Source: Nitrospirota bacterium (lineage in GTDB: Bacteria > Nitrospirota > Thermodesulfovibrionia > Thermodesulfovibrionales > JdFR-88). From it: 64,000 nucleotides of DNA. Both the position numbers and the translations under genes were made by a program. The stretch lies in assembly GCA_021825295.1 (NCBI GenBank), contig JAKAHV010000001.1, positions 81,173 through 145,172 of the forward strand, written 5' to 3'. This document shows, in pieces, positions 17,481-26,676 of this stretch. Position 1 is the stretch's first letter. The number at the start of each line of letters is the position of its first letter. The notes beneath the pieces were generated by a model. It did no database searches. It was not told the DNA's origin and saw nothing but the letters and a program-made list of their open reading frames with translations.

Positions 17481-19001
17481 CTATCTTGAGCGGGCGGACT
17501 CCAGGTCCATCTTCTTCATCTTTTCTATGAGGGTGGTGCGGTTCAACCCCAGCAGTTTTGCGGCCTTGCTTTTCACGCCGCCGGTCTTCTCCAGCGCCTG
17601 CTGTATCAGGTTTCTTTCCATCTGCTCCACAGTCCTGGCCAGGTTCAGGCCGGCATCCGAAAGATTCAGATTATAAACGGCCGCGGTCTCCGCGGCGGCG
17701 GGCATTTCGTTTCCGGTCTCCGCCTGGCTGTCCTGACTGGCGGTTTCCTCCACTGCCCCCGGGCTGGTCTTCAGGCCGGACATGTTTTCCGCCCCTGCGC
17801 CCTCGGTCCATCTTTCAGGGGCCCTGGCCTTTCCCTCCCTGAATTTGGGAGGCAGGTCGGAGACGTCAATGGTATCGCCGGCCACAAGTATCGAGAGCCT
17901 TTCCAGCAGGTTTTCAAGCTCCCTGACGTTGCCCGGCCAGTGGTAACCGAGGAGGCACTGCATGGCGGCCGTCGAGATCTTCAGCAGGTCCCTCTTTCTT
18001 TTTTTCAAGAATTCCTTCTTGAAAAAATCCACCAGAAGGGGGATGTCCTCCACCCTCTCCCTGAGGGGGGGCAGGTGAATGGGGATGACATTGAGCCTGT
18101 AGTAGAGGTCTTCGCGGAATTTCCCCTCGGCGATGGCCTGTTCCAGGTCCTTGTTGGTCGCCGTGATTATCCTAACGTCGACCTTTATGGTCTTGGTGCC
18201 GCCGACCCTTTCGAATTCCTTGCCCTGTATGACCCTCAGTATCTTGCCCTGCAGGGATATGTCCAGCTCGCCTATTTCATCCAGGAACAGGGTGCCGCCC
18301 CTTGCAAGCTCGAAACGGCCTATCCTCGTGTTGAGCGCCCCGGTAAAGGCCCCTTTCTCGTGGCCGAAAAGCTCGGATTCCAGGAGGTCCTTGGGTATGG
18401 CCGCGCAGTTCAGCGGGACAAACGGCTGCTGAGAGCGCGAGCTGCTGAAATGGATGGTCTTGGCTATCAGCTCCTTGCCTGTGCCGGACTCCCCGGTTAT
18501 AAGGACGGTGGAGTCTATGTCGAATATCTTTTCGATCATCTCGTAGACCATCTGCATCTTGGGGGAATCCCCTATAAGGCCGGCAAAAGTGTATTTTTTC
18601 CTGAGCTGTTTTTTGAGCATCCGGTTTTCCTGCTGCAGCTCGGATACCCCGATGGCCCTCTCCACGACCATCATAAGCTCCTCGAGCACGAAGGGCTTTG
18701 TTATGTAATCGAAGGCCCCGAGCTTCATCGCCTCCACCGCGGTCTGCACGGTGGCGAATGCCGTCATCACTATCGATGGGATCGTGATTTTCAGCTCCGC
18801 CATCTGCTTCAGGAGCTCAAGGCCGCCCACCTCCGGCATTATGAGGTCCATCAGGACGATATCGAATTTCCCGCTCTTGAGAAAATCGAGCCCGAGGGCG
18901 CAGTTGGAGGCGGTCTCGACCTTGAACCCCTTCCCTTTGAAGAAAATGCCGAGCGAATCCCTTATGAACTCGTCGTCATCTATGATGAGAAGATTTTTCA
19001 C
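17481..19001 (-). CDS. NtrC-family sigma-54 response regulator 2
   Basis: About 506 aa from GTG 19001 (MKNLLIIDDDEF); the frame also allows TTG 19007. The receiver domain has its phospho-aspartate near residue 52 (VLMDLIMPEVGG). The AAA+ domain has GESGTGKELIAKTIH and the intact sigma-54 loop GAFTGA. A Ser/Glu/Ala-rich linker of about 75 residues leads to a Fis-type helix-turn-helix (VKSKAAKLLGLNRTTLIEKM). It sits immediately upstream of the sigma-54-driven TPR-kinase-regulator operon, so a master-regulator position (FleQ-like tier) is a reasonable inference. Unlike FleQ it keeps a phosphorylatable receiver. Confidence 0.85.
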   Translation of the reverse strand: MKNLLIIDDDEFIRDSLGIFFKGKGFKVETASNCALGLDFLKSGKFDIVLMDLIMPEVGGLELLKQMAELKITIPSIVMTAFATVQTAVEAMKLGAFDYITKPFVLEELMMVVERAIGVSELQQENRMLKKQLRKKYTFAGLIGDSPKMQMVYEMIEKIFDIDSTVLITGESGTGKELIAKTIHFSSSRSQQPFVPLNCAAIPKDLLESELFGHEKGAFTGALNTRIGRFELARGGTLFLDEIGELDISLQGKILRVIQGKEFERVGGTKTIKVDVRIITATNKDLEQAIAEGKFREDLYYRLNVIPIHLPPLRERVEDIPLLVDFFKKEFLKKRKRDLLKISTAAMQCLLGYHWPGNVRELENLLERLSILVAGDTIDVSDLPPKFREGKARAPERWTEGAGAENMSGLKTSPGAVEETASQDSQAETGNEMPAAAETAAVYNLNLSDAGLNLARTVEQMERNLIQQALEKTGGVKSKAAKLLGLNRTTLIEKMKKMDLESARSR

Positions 19002-19010
19002 AGACAAAAG

Positions 19011-19040
19011 ATACTAAATTACTTGCCATCCGGTTGTCAA
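19011..19040 (-). promoter_or_regulatory. Sigma-70-type promoter of the second NtrC regulator
   Basis: The minus strand has TTGACA (19035-19040), an 18-base spacer and TAGTAT (19011-19016). The -10 box ends nine bases before GTG 19001, so the transcript would have little or no leader. Confidence 0.5.
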
Positions 19041-19068
19041 TATTTTGACCACCCACCCCTGGGCACAA

Positions 19069-21585
19069 TCAGCCGATGGTCTTTCGAAGGATCCTGCTTA
19101 GCTCCTCGATCCTGTAAGGCTTTGAGACCACGCCCCTGAAGAAAAAATCCTTGTAATTCGAGAGTATCTGGTCATCAGAATAGCCGCTTGAGACTATCGC
19201 CACCACGCCCGGGTTTATTTGACGCAGCCGCTCCATGCATTGCCTTCCGCCCATTCCGCCCGGTATCGTCAAATCCACGATGACGGCGTCAAAGGGGTTT
19301 TCCCCCAGAAAGGCCGTCCGGTATGCCTCCACGGCCTGTGCGCCGTCCTGGGAAAGCTCCACTTCGTAGCCGAGGCTGACGAGCATCTTCGCGGCGACCT
19401 CCCTCACCATCTCGTCGTCGTCCAGAACGAGGACCCGGCGCCTTTCGCGGCGGCCGCCGTTGCTGCTGCTTTTGTTGTCCTCCGGCTTTTTTTCGCTGGC
19501 CGGCAGATAGAGATAAAATGTCGCGCCCGCGCCCGGCCTGGATTCCACGTTTATATAGCCCCCGTGCCTTTTCATTATGGAGTACGCCGTTGCCAGGCCA
19601 AGCCCGCTGCCGTGCTGCTTGGTGGTGAAATAGGGGTCGAAGATGCGCGGCAGTATGTCCTCCGGTATCCCGCCTCCGGTGTCGGAAACGCTGATCTTGA
19701 CGTATCTGCCCGGTCTTACGGGCAGGGGCCCGGGGGATTCGACCTGCAGGTTCTCCGCCCCCACGGTTATGGTGCCGCCCATGGGCATGGCCTGATTGGC
19801 GTTTATGATCAGGTTCTGCACCACCTGGCTTATCTGGCCGTCATCGACTTCGACCTGCCATATGCCCTCCGGCACGCAATACTCGCACCTGACGCCGGCG
19901 CCCCTCACGGCGAAATCGACGTTCTCCTTCACAAGCTCTCCTATCGAGACGGTCTTCTTCACCGGACCGCCGCCCTTCGAGAACGTCAGGAGCTGGCGTG
20001 TGAGGTCCTTCGCCCTGTTAGAGGCCTTTTCGGCCTTTTCAAGCCTCTCCCTGACCTTCGCGTTGGTGGCCAGCAGCTTCGCTATCGATATGTTTCCGAT
20101 TATCGCGGTGAGGATGTTGTTGAAATCGTGGGCTATGCCGCCGGCCAGCACCCCAATGGATTCCAGCTTTTGCCATTTCAGCCGCTCCTGCTCCGCTTTT
20201 CTCCTCTCGGTTATGTCGCTGAAGACGAGCACCTTGCCTATGATCCTGCCGTTTTTCTCGCGGATGGGCGCGCGCCTGTACTCTATCAGCCGGGAGTTTT
20301 TCCCGTCCAGGGATTTCAGCAGGGCGCTTTTGGCGTCCTCTTTTTCGCCCATGTTCGGCTGCTCGGCCAGACCCGCGCCCCTGATTCCCTCGATATTGAA
20401 GACCTCGGTGATGACGCGGCCCACGGCGTCCTCATGGGCCCAGCCGGTGAGATCCTCGGCCACCTTGTTCATAAGGAAAATCCTGCCCTCCGTGTCGGTC
20501 GTAATTACGCCGTCGCCGATGCTTCTGAGGGTGACGGCAAGACGCTCCTTTTCGGCGGCCAGCGCCTCCTTGGATCTCTCATTTTCAGTGATGTCCCTGC
20601 CCACTCCCGCAATGCCCGCCACCTGCTTGTGGGCATCCAGTATGCCCTTGAACGTCCACGCGAACACCCTGTACCCCCCGGCGGTCAGGACGCGATTTTC
20701 CAGATAGCCGGTATGGGGCGGCCTTGCGGCGGCATCAAGGGCCTCGCGCGTGCGGCCCCTGTCGCTTTCCTCCACAAAAAACTCAAAGGGGCTTCCGGCC
20801 AGTTCTTTTTCCTTCCTGCCGAACACCTCGCAAAAAGAAGGGCTTGCGAAAAGAAACCCGCCGGTGGGAGATATCTTGACGATCACATCGGTCTGGTTCT
20901 CGACAAGGAGCTGGTACTTCTCCGTCTTTTCCTGGAGCGCGGCGTACAGGCCGGCGATATTTAGGGCGGCGGCGGCATGGCTGGCCAAAAGCCTCATTAA
21001 GGTCTTCGTGGACTCGCTCATCGCCGCCCTCTCCTTCCTGAAAAGGGTGAGGCAGCCGACTATCGATTCCTTGCTTTTAAGCGGCACCGACGCGGCATAA
21101 TCGAAGCCCCCCCTCACGGCCAGCAGATCCAGCGCTTCCATATCGCAGCTCTGGGTGCACTCGATTATCTCGCCCCCCACCACGGACTCGACCACAAAAT
21201 TGTCGTCCGGCTCCAGGGATTCCGGCACTGCCGGCCTCAGGGATTCATCAAGCCCCGCGGAGTCCTTGAAATACATTATTCCCCGTTCGTTTATCAGCCA
21301 GAGTATGGCGGCGTCCGCCTGTCCGAAAAAGACGGCGGAATCCAGTATCGAAGGAGCGAGCCTTCCCATGTCCAGGGAGTTTTCGTCACCCAGCTTCAGG
21401 AGCCATTTTATGTCCTCGCCCTGGTTTCTGGACTCCTCACGGCGGGCCGGGCCGCCAACGCCTGCCTTGCGGCGATGGGATTTTTTTAAAAAAGGCGGCA
21501 GGATGGATCCGGCAATGGACCTGATATGGGGGAAAAGCCAGGTTCTAAAATAAAATTTTATTTTTAAAGGTGAGGGCCGCCTCAT
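19069..21585 (-). CDS. Hybrid histidine kinase: GAF, two PAS, HisKA/HATPase, C-terminal receiver
   Basis: About 838 aa from ATG 21585, whose ATGA overlaps the queE stop. The frame is open further upstream only through queE. After a basic N-terminus come a GAF domain (about 60-215), two PAS domains (about 225-345 and 350-470, the second with RIFLMNKVAEDLTGW), HisKA with HDFNNILTAIIGN, a HATPase (GSGLGLATAYSIMKRHGGYI) and a receiver (VLVLDDDEMVREV, acceptor in DAVIVDLTIPGGMGG). No transmembrane helix is seen, so it is probably cytosolic. It is close to the second NtrC regulator (about 60 bases), which may be its target, although the fused receiver points to phosphorelay or self-regulation. Confidence 0.85.
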   Translation of the reverse strand: MRRPSPLKIKFYFRTWLFPHIRSIAGSILPPFLKKSHRRKAGVGGPARREESRNQGEDIKWLLKLGDENSLDMGRLAPSILDSAVFFGQADAAILWLINERGIMYFKDSAGLDESLRPAVPESLEPDDNFVVESVVGGEIIECTQSCDMEALDLLAVRGGFDYAASVPLKSKESIVGCLTLFRKERAAMSESTKTLMRLLASHAAAALNIAGLYAALQEKTEKYQLLVENQTDVIVKISPTGGFLFASPSFCEVFGRKEKELAGSPFEFFVEESDRGRTREALDAAARPPHTGYLENRVLTAGGYRVFAWTFKGILDAHKQVAGIAGVGRDITENERSKEALAAEKERLAVTLRSIGDGVITTDTEGRIFLMNKVAEDLTGWAHEDAVGRVITEVFNIEGIRGAGLAEQPNMGEKEDAKSALLKSLDGKNSRLIEYRRAPIREKNGRIIGKVLVFSDITERRKAEQERLKWQKLESIGVLAGGIAHDFNNILTAIIGNISIAKLLATNAKVRERLEKAEKASNRAKDLTRQLLTFSKGGGPVKKTVSIGELVKENVDFAVRGAGVRCEYCVPEGIWQVEVDDGQISQVVQNLIINANQAMPMGGTITVGAENLQVESPGPLPVRPGRYVKISVSDTGGGIPEDILPRIFDPYFTTKQHGSGLGLATAYSIMKRHGGYINVESRPGAGATFYLYLPASEKKPEDNKSSSNGGRRERRRVLVLDDDEMVREVAAKMLVSLGYEVELSQDGAQAVEAYRTAFLGENPFDAVIVDLTIPGGMGGRQCMERLRQINPGVVAIVSSGYSDDQILSNYKDFFFRGVVSKPYRIEELSRILRKTIG

Positions 21586-22217
21586 ACACCCCTTTTCTCG
21601 GGGCCGAATATGTATTTGTGGGCCTGAAGGTTGAGGATCACGCCCAACCTGTCCTGCAGCATCCAGTTTGCGAGGCTGGCCGGCTCCAGCAGGCCGAAGG
21701 CCGGAGAGAAGAGGACCTTGCACCTGGCGCGCAGCCCGTAGTCGTCCACGAAATCCTTTGCCCATTCGTAATCCATCCTGTTGACAATGACGAACTTCAC
21801 CTCATCGGCGGGTTTAAGGAAATCGATGTTGGAGATATCCATGTCTTCCCACATGCCGCTGCCGGGCGTCTTTACGTCGATGACCGCGACCGCCCGCGGG
21901 TCCAGGTCCTTGATGCTCATGCTGCCGTTTGTCTCGATCAGCACACTGTGCCCCTCGTTGAGGAGCCTCTCGGTCAGATGGAAAACCCCTTCCTGCAGAA
22001 GCGGCTCGCCGCCGGTAATGGTAACGAGGTTCACACCCACGACGGAGACCTCGTTCATTATCTCCGTCTCCGAAAGCTCCACCCCTCCGGTGTATGCGTA
22101 CCTGGTGTCGCAGTAAGAGCACCTCAGATTGCAGCCGGTGAGCCGGACAAAGGTGGAAAGCTGCCCCACATGGGTCGACTCCCCCTGTACGCTGGTAAAT
22201 ATCTCGCAAACCTTCAT
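21582..22217 (-). CDS. queE: 7-carboxy-7-deazaguanine synthase QueE
   Basis: A radical-SAM enzyme of 211 aa with the QueE-type C-x3-C-x2-C cluster (C29, C33, C36 in CNLRCSYCDTRY). The family start EIFTSVQGEST and the SAM-binding TITGGEPLLQ motif are intact. It converts 6-carboxy-tetrahydropterin to 7-carboxy-7-deazaguanine in queuosine/preQ0 synthesis. The other que genes are not in this window. Its stop codon overlaps the start of the hybrid kinase, an unexpected pairing. Confidence 0.93.
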   Translation of the reverse strand: MKVCEIFTSVQGESTHVGQLSTFVRLTGCNLRCSYCDTRYAYTGGVELSETEIMNEVSVVGVNLVTITGGEPLLQEGVFHLTERLLNEGHSVLIETNGSMSIKDLDPRAVAVIDVKTPGSGMWEDMDISNIDFLKPADEVKFVIVNRMDYEWAKDFVDDYGLRARCKVLFSPAFGLLEPASLANWMLQDRLGVILNLQAHKYIFGPEKRGV

Positions 22218-22273
22218 ATCACATTAAGTTAAATCAATCGGCAAAAAACCTCAACTGTCAAAACGAAACCTGT

Positions 22274-23467
22274 CTATAACAGCGGCAGCCCAGCGGTGTT
22301 TGCAAGCGTCCTTTGCCTGATAGCGCCCGCATCCTCCCCGGGCAGAAGCACCCTGCCCTCGTCCAGGACCGGCACAAGCACGTCCGTAAAAGGACCCGAC
22401 CCGCAGGGGCAGGCGGCCCCTGGCCTGTTTGGCGCTATGTGCCTTGCGCCGCACGCCGCGCATTTCAGGACACGTTTGCTCCCGCCCCACTTGCCGACCT
22501 TCGAAAAGGGCTTCCCCTCCATCTCCATTATGTCCATCGCATAATCTATCACCGGCGCGTTGCTGATTGCGGTGCCTATCCCGTAGCCCGCAACCAGCGG
22601 GTTCAAGACGGGCACGTCCTCTTCCTTTATGCCCCCGCTTACGAAAAATCTCACATGGCCGTGGCCCCTCAGATCAAGCTCCCACCGGCATTCCTCAAGT
22701 ATCCTGTAAAAATTCCCCCTCCTTGAAGCGGGCGTGTCAAAGCGCACCGCATCGAGTTTTCCCCCGAACGCCCCGGCAACGTTTATGCACTCGAACTTCT
22801 CATCCATGAGGGTGTCGATCAGGGCAACCCTCGCCGCCTCAGGCCCTATCACCTCGTCGAATGCCTTCAGGGCCTCCAGAGTGGAGCCCATGCAGAGAAC
22901 AAGCGAATGTGGCATCGTGCCCATCGCCTCCCTCCCGATAATCTCTCCGGACTCCACCACCGAGACCCCGTCGGCCCCGCCAATGTAGGCGTTTCTTTCG
23001 ATCATCGGGGCCAGCACCGGATGCATGCGCCTGGCCCCGAAACTTATGAGCAGCCGCTCGCCCACCAGGCTTTTAAAACGCGCCGCCTGCGTGGCAACCC
23101 CGGAAGCCTGGCAGATAAGCCCCAGAAGGGCCGTCTCGTATACGCAGAAATCCTGATATCTGCCCTCTATCTCCATCACCGGCTCGTATGGATAGAAGAC
23201 CTCTCCCTCCCTCATCGCCCTTACGCGCACCGGCAGCCCCTTCAATACGTGAAGGGCCTCTTCCAGCCCGGCAAATACGCCCCAGGGCCAGCGCTTCGGG
23301 AGGTCTTTGGCTATGAACTCCGCCTTCACCACCGGGTTTACACCCTTCGCCCTGAGTATCCGCAGCGTCCTGTTGAAATAGATATCCGTAATCCTGCCGG
23401 CCACCACCTCCCCGGGCTCCGCAGTGTGAAATATCCGCACGCCGCTGTCTCGTTTCCCTGAATTCAT
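22274..23467 (-). CDS. Nicotinate phosphoribosyltransferase with C-terminal zinc-ribbon-like tail
   Basis: The 397-aa protein makes nicotinate mononucleotide from nicotinate and PRPP (Preiss-Handler NAD salvage). Family features include LISFGARRMHP and the phosphate-binding region VSGGIKEEDV. It is of the shorter archaeal-like type. After the catalytic core a CAACGARH ... CPCG segment (about residues 330-355) offers four cysteines that could bind zinc. The next gene downstream in transcription is queE (56 bases). The nicotinamidase gene lies 53 bases upstream, so the two salvage steps are probably co-transcribed. Confidence 0.88.
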   Translation of the reverse strand: MNSGKRDSGVRIFHTAEPGEVVAGRITDIYFNRTLRILRAKGVNPVVKAEFIAKDLPKRWPWGVFAGLEEALHVLKGLPVRVRAMREGEVFYPYEPVMEIEGRYQDFCVYETALLGLICQASGVATQAARFKSLVGERLLISFGARRMHPVLAPMIERNAYIGGADGVSVVESGEIIGREAMGTMPHSLVLCMGSTLEALKAFDEVIGPEAARVALIDTLMDEKFECINVAGAFGGKLDAVRFDTPASRRGNFYRILEECRWELDLRGHGHVRFFVSGGIKEEDVPVLNPLVAGYGIGTAISNAPVIDYAMDIMEMEGKPFSKVGKWGGSKRVLKCAACGARHIAPNRPGAACPCGSGPFTDVLVPVLDEGRVLLPGEDAGAIRQRTLANTAGLPLL

Positions 23468-23520
23468 CTTGAAATTAATTAGTTACCTTATAAAATTGAA
23501 TTTTTAATTTTTGCTTTAAC

Positions 23521-24045
23521 CTATTCAAGCCTGATGTTCACTGTATTTTCCATGATCCTGAGCGCCGATTCGTGGTAATCCCCGGTAAGGTCGGCGACTC
23601 CGTCTTTTACGACTGTCACGCCATAATCCCTGAGGGCCGCCTCGTAAGCCGTAAACAGCACGCAGACGTGGGTCAGGCAGCCTGTAAGCCGAAGGCTTCC
23701 GACGTTAAGTTTTTTAAGTACACCCTGAAGTTTTGTCTTATAAAAGGCTGAATAATAAGTCTTTTTTATGATGGTATCCCCTTCTTCCGGCTTAAGCTCC
23801 CCGATTACCTGCTGGCCCTGCGAGCCCCGTATGCCGTGGGGCGGCCAGTTATATTTCGAGAACTCCTTGTCGTCGGGCCTGTGGTTGTCGCACACATATA
23901 TCACGGGGTTGCCTCTGCGCCTGGCCCTTTTTATTTCGCGCCGGATCGCGGGGATGATTTCCCTGTTTGCCGGCACCTCCAGGGGTGCGCCTTCCCTGAC
24001 AAAATCGTTCAGCATATCGAGCACCAGAAGGGCTTCCTTTCCCAT
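23521..24045 (-). CDS. pncA: Nicotinamidase / isochorismatase-family hydrolase
   Basis: The 174-aa cysteine hydrolase has the full family triad: Asp10 in LLVLDMLNDF, Lys about 95 in KKTYYSAF and Cys128 in GCLTHVCV. Metal-ligand candidates are present in CDNHRPDD and WPPHG. Nicotinamidase converts nicotinamide to nicotinate. The adjacent nicotinate phosphoribosyltransferase supports this substrate over isochorismate. Confidence 0.85.
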   Translation of the reverse strand: MGKEALLVLDMLNDFVREGAPLEVPANREIIPAIRREIKRARRRGNPVIYVCDNHRPDDKEFSKYNWPPHGIRGSQGQQVIGELKPEEGDTIIKKTYYSAFYKTKLQGVLKKLNVGSLRLTGCLTHVCVLFTAYEAALRDYGVTVVKDGVADLTGDYHESALRIMENTVNIRLE

Positions 24046-24086
24046 GACATATCACCCGATAAGACAGATTATAGGGTTTTTTCCGG

Positions 24087-24431
24087 CTAAATCAAAATCT
24101 GGTGAGGAGGCGGGCCATGGTGCATGAGATGCGTTATGAATATGCCAAGCCCTACAAAATAAAGAAACGGAGAAACGACCAAAACGCAGACAAGCTGGGC
24201 GACGCCGGCCCCCACCCTCCCCTTCACCATAACGATGATGGCGATGATGAATGCGGCCAGGTTGAGCGCCCACCCAACTATCCCGACCCCGGGCACGGGC
24301 AGAAGGAAAAGCGCCCAGGCGATGAAAAGGCAGACCCAGCCCGCCCTTACCGGCGCCTCCTGCCCCGCCGAAGCCGCTCTTTCAGGCTCTCCGGTCGTCT
24401 GCGGCCCAAGCAGGTCAATCTTCAGGTCCAT
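24087..24431 (-). CDS. Small membrane protein, function unknown
   Basis: The 114-aa protein has a polar N-terminus of about 30 residues followed by three hydrophobic helices (about 31-50, 53-70 and 78-100) and a His-rich tail (HLMHHGPPPHQ). It starts directly at the coaD stop and is probably co-transcribed with it. I do not recognise the family. Confidence 0.65.
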   Translation of the reverse strand: MDLKIDLLGPQTTGEPERAASAGQEAPVRAGWVCLFIAWALFLLPVPGVGIVGWALNLAAFIIAIIVMVKGRVGAGVAQLVCVLVVSPFLYFVGLGIFITHLMHHGPPPHQILI

Positions 24432-24944
24432 CTATTTGCACTTCATGGTTTTATATTTTTTTTTCAGAGCGAGTTCCACGTTCTCGGGCACCAGGCCATG
24501 GACGCAGCCGCCGAAAGAAGCGACCTCTTTTATCATGGAGGCCGTCAGAAACGTGTACTCGGCGCTGGGCATCAGGAAGACGGTCTCCACCTGCGCGTCC
24601 AGGCTGCGGTTCATGAGGGCCATCTGGAACTCGTATTCGAAATCGGAGACGGCGCGAAGCCCCCGGATGATCGCCCCCGCCCCCGTGGAGCGGACGTAAT
24701 CTATGAGAAGCCCGCCAAAGGTTTCCACCCTCGTCCTTTCAATGCCTTCGGTCGCCCCACTTATAAGGTCCAGGCGCTCCCGGAGCGTGAAGAGGGGCTT
24801 TTTCCTGGCGCTGCGGGCCACGGCTATTATGACCTCATCGAAGATCGGAAGCCCGCGCAAAAGGAGGTCAAGATGCCCGTTTGTGAAAGGGTCGTAGGTG
24901 CCGGGCAGCACCGCGCGGCTCACCCTCCTGTCAGTTCTCTTCAA
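24432..24944 (-). CDS. coaD: Phosphopantetheine adenylyltransferase CoaD
   Basis: The 170-aa nucleotidyltransferase has the N-terminal GTYDPFTNGHLDLL motif (a variant of the T/HxGH signature) and the C-terminal LTASMIKEVASFGG substrate loop. It catalyses the penultimate step of coenzyme A synthesis, transferring AMP to 4'-phosphopantetheine. It follows rsmD, a pairing found in many bacteria. Confidence 0.95.
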   Translation of the reverse strand: MKRTDRRVSRAVLPGTYDPFTNGHLDLLLRGLPIFDEVIIAVARSARKKPLFTLRERLDLISGATEGIERTRVETFGGLLIDYVRSTGAGAIIRGLRAVSDFEYEFQMALMNRSLDAQVETVFLMPSAEYTFLTASMIKEVASFGGCVHGLVPENVELALKKKYKTMKCK

Positions 24945-24962
24945 ATTTCCCCCCGCACTCTT

Positions 24963-25511
24963 TTACCTTTTATCCGCCCTCGCATACAGGCTCAGCGACG
25001 TATCGCCGTACCTGTAAGTCCTTTTCTTTTTGAGGACGCCGGCCTCGCCGGGCAGGACCAGCCGGCTTGAATGCTCGGCAATGACCACGGCATCTTCCGA
25101 GAGAAAACCCGGAGCGGAGAGCATCGGCAGCACCTTTTCAAGCTCATCCGAGGCGTAGGGCGGGTCGAGAAAGACGATGTCCGCCATAAGGCCCCCGCCT
25201 TCCTCCAGGCCCGATTTCCTGATGAAACTCTCCGCCTTCATGGAAAGCACCCTCGCTTTCGGCCTGCAACCGCAGCCCTCGAGCAGGTCCCTGAGCCTGC
25301 CGGCAAGTTTTTTGTCCGCCTCGATAAAGTAAACGGCCTTCGCCCCCCTGCTCATGGCCTCCATGCCGATGGCGCCGGTGCCCGCGTAGAGGTCGACAAA
25401 AACGGAACCCCCGGTCCGTCCGGCCAGTATATTGAAGACGGCCTGCCTCACCTTGGAGAGCGTCGGCCTTACGTTTAAATCACCTTTTTTGAGTTTCAGT
25501 TTCAGCGCCAT
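24963..25511 (-). CDS. rsmD: 16S rRNA (guanine966-N2)-methyltransferase RsmD
   Basis: The protein starts at ATG 25511 (MALKLKLKKGDLNVRPT); a TTG at 25538 would overlap purN and looks less natural. The RPTLSKVRQAVFNIL N-terminus, the SAM-binding DLYAGTGAIGMEAMSRG loop and the FLDPPYAS active-site motif identify RsmD. The length of 182 aa is normal. It sits upstream of coaD. Confidence 0.92.
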   Translation of the reverse strand: MALKLKLKKGDLNVRPTLSKVRQAVFNILAGRTGGSVFVDLYAGTGAIGMEAMSRGAKAVYFIEADKKLAGRLRDLLEGCGCRPKARVLSMKAESFIRKSGLEEGGGLMADIVFLDPPYASDELEKVLPMLSAPGFLSEDAVVIAEHSSRLVLPGEAGVLKKKRTYRYGDTSLSLYARADKR

Positions 25512-25524
25512 TGCCTGTCTGTCT

Positions 25525-26190
25525 TTAAACGTCCTCAAGGGGAGGGCTTATGAGGGCCTCTCCGCCCATATCCGCCTTTTTTTTAAAACCCCTTATGAAC
25601 ACCTTTTTGTCCCGGACCTCGAGCCTCCCCTCGGCAAAAAGCCTGACCGCCTCCGGGTATATCCTGTGTTCGTATTCAAGTATCCTTTGCGAAAGGGACT
25701 CCTCGGTGTCGTCATGCCGCGCCGGGACGGCGGCCTGAATGATTATCGGGCCGGTGTCCATCCCCTCGTCCACGAAGTGAACCGTGCAGCCGGATATCTT
25801 TACGCCGTATTGCGCAGCCTGCCGCTGCCCGTGAAGACCGGGAAACGAGGGCAGGAGGGCCGGATGTATATTCATCACCTTCCACGGGAAGGCTTCAAGG
25901 AGGGGCCTTCGCACTATCCGCATGAAACCGGCCAGGACCACAAGCCCGGCTCCCCTTGAGGACAGCTCCCCTGCGACCTTCTCAAAATAGGCGTCCCTGG
26001 AAGTGAAACCGCGCGGGTCCAGATACAGATAAGGTATCCCGTTTGCGCGCGCGCGCTCGATCGCATATGCATCGGGCTTATCGGTGACAAGCAGGGCGAT
26101 GCCGGCATTAATGCGGCCGCCTTTTATGGCGTCAATGATGGCCTGGAAGTTGGACCCCCTGCCGGAGGCAAGCACGCCTATCTTAAGCAC
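25525..26190 (-). CDS. purN: Phosphoribosylglycinamide formyltransferase PurN
   Basis: This is the third enzyme of purine synthesis and uses 10-formyl-THF. The 221-aa protein has GVLASGRGSNFQAIID at its start and the catalytic block MNIHPALLPSFPGLHG with the Asn and His of the family, followed by HFVDEGMDTGPII. It lies between the acetyltransferase gene and rsmD with short spacing. Confidence 0.95.
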   Translation of the reverse strand: MLKIGVLASGRGSNFQAIIDAIKGGRINAGIALLVTDKPDAYAIERARANGIPYLYLDPRGFTSRDAYFEKVAGELSSRGAGLVVLAGFMRIVRRPLLEAFPWKVMNIHPALLPSFPGLHGQRQAAQYGVKISGCTVHFVDEGMDTGPIIIQAAVPARHDDTEESLSQRILEYEHRIYPEAVRLFAEGRLEVRDKKVFIRGFKKKADMGGEALISPPLEDV

Positions 26191-26205
26191 TGGCCGGGGA
26201 AAAAC

Positions 26206-26676
26206 TCACCCCAGTTCCTTCAGGACCGCGTATTCGTTGCAGTCCGGGAATTTGGGGCACCTTATGCAGTCCCCCCATATCTTATGGGGGAGCTTCGATT
26301 TGTCCACCACCTCGAAGCCGAGGCGTTTGAAGAATTTTGGCGCGTAAGTCAGGGCGAATATCCTCCGCAGACCGAGGCCTCGCGCCTCCTCGATGCAGCT
26401 TCGCGCAAGGCTCGATCCTATGCCCCGGCCCCGTAACTCTTTCCTCACGGCCAGCGAGCGGATTTCAGCCAGGTCTTCCCATGCGATGTGCAGGGCGCAG
26501 GTCCCGGCAATCGCCTTGCCCCCGGCCGCCCCCTCATCCTCATAAACGTATATGTCCCTCATATGCTCATACAGTTCATTGAGGGCGCGCGGCAGCATCT
26601 CCTGCTGCGCCGCGCAGTCGTTTATGAGCGCATGGATCTGTTTTATGTCCGCGACAAACGCCTTTCTAATCGCCAA
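26206..26676 (-). CDS. GNAT N-acetyltransferase, short ArgA-like type
   Basis: The 156-aa GNAT protein has the acetyl-CoA pyrophosphate loop RKELRGRGIGSSL after the IRSLAV strand. Its C-terminus (KIWGDCIRCPKFPDCNE) carries the three-cysteine pattern typical of the short stand-alone N-acetylglutamate synthase-like proteins of deltaproteobacteria and relatives. A role in arginine synthesis is therefore likely but not proven. The start overlaps the end of the oxidoreductase gamma-subunit gene by 11 bases. Confidence 0.75.
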   Translation of the reverse strand: MAIRKAFVADIKQIHALINDCAAQQEMLPRALNELYEHMRDIYVYEDEGAAGGKAIAGTCALHIAWEDLAEIRSLAVRKELRGRGIGSSLARSCIEEARGLGLRRIFALTYAPKFFKRLGFEVVDKSKLPHKIWGDCIRCPKFPDCNEYAVLKELG

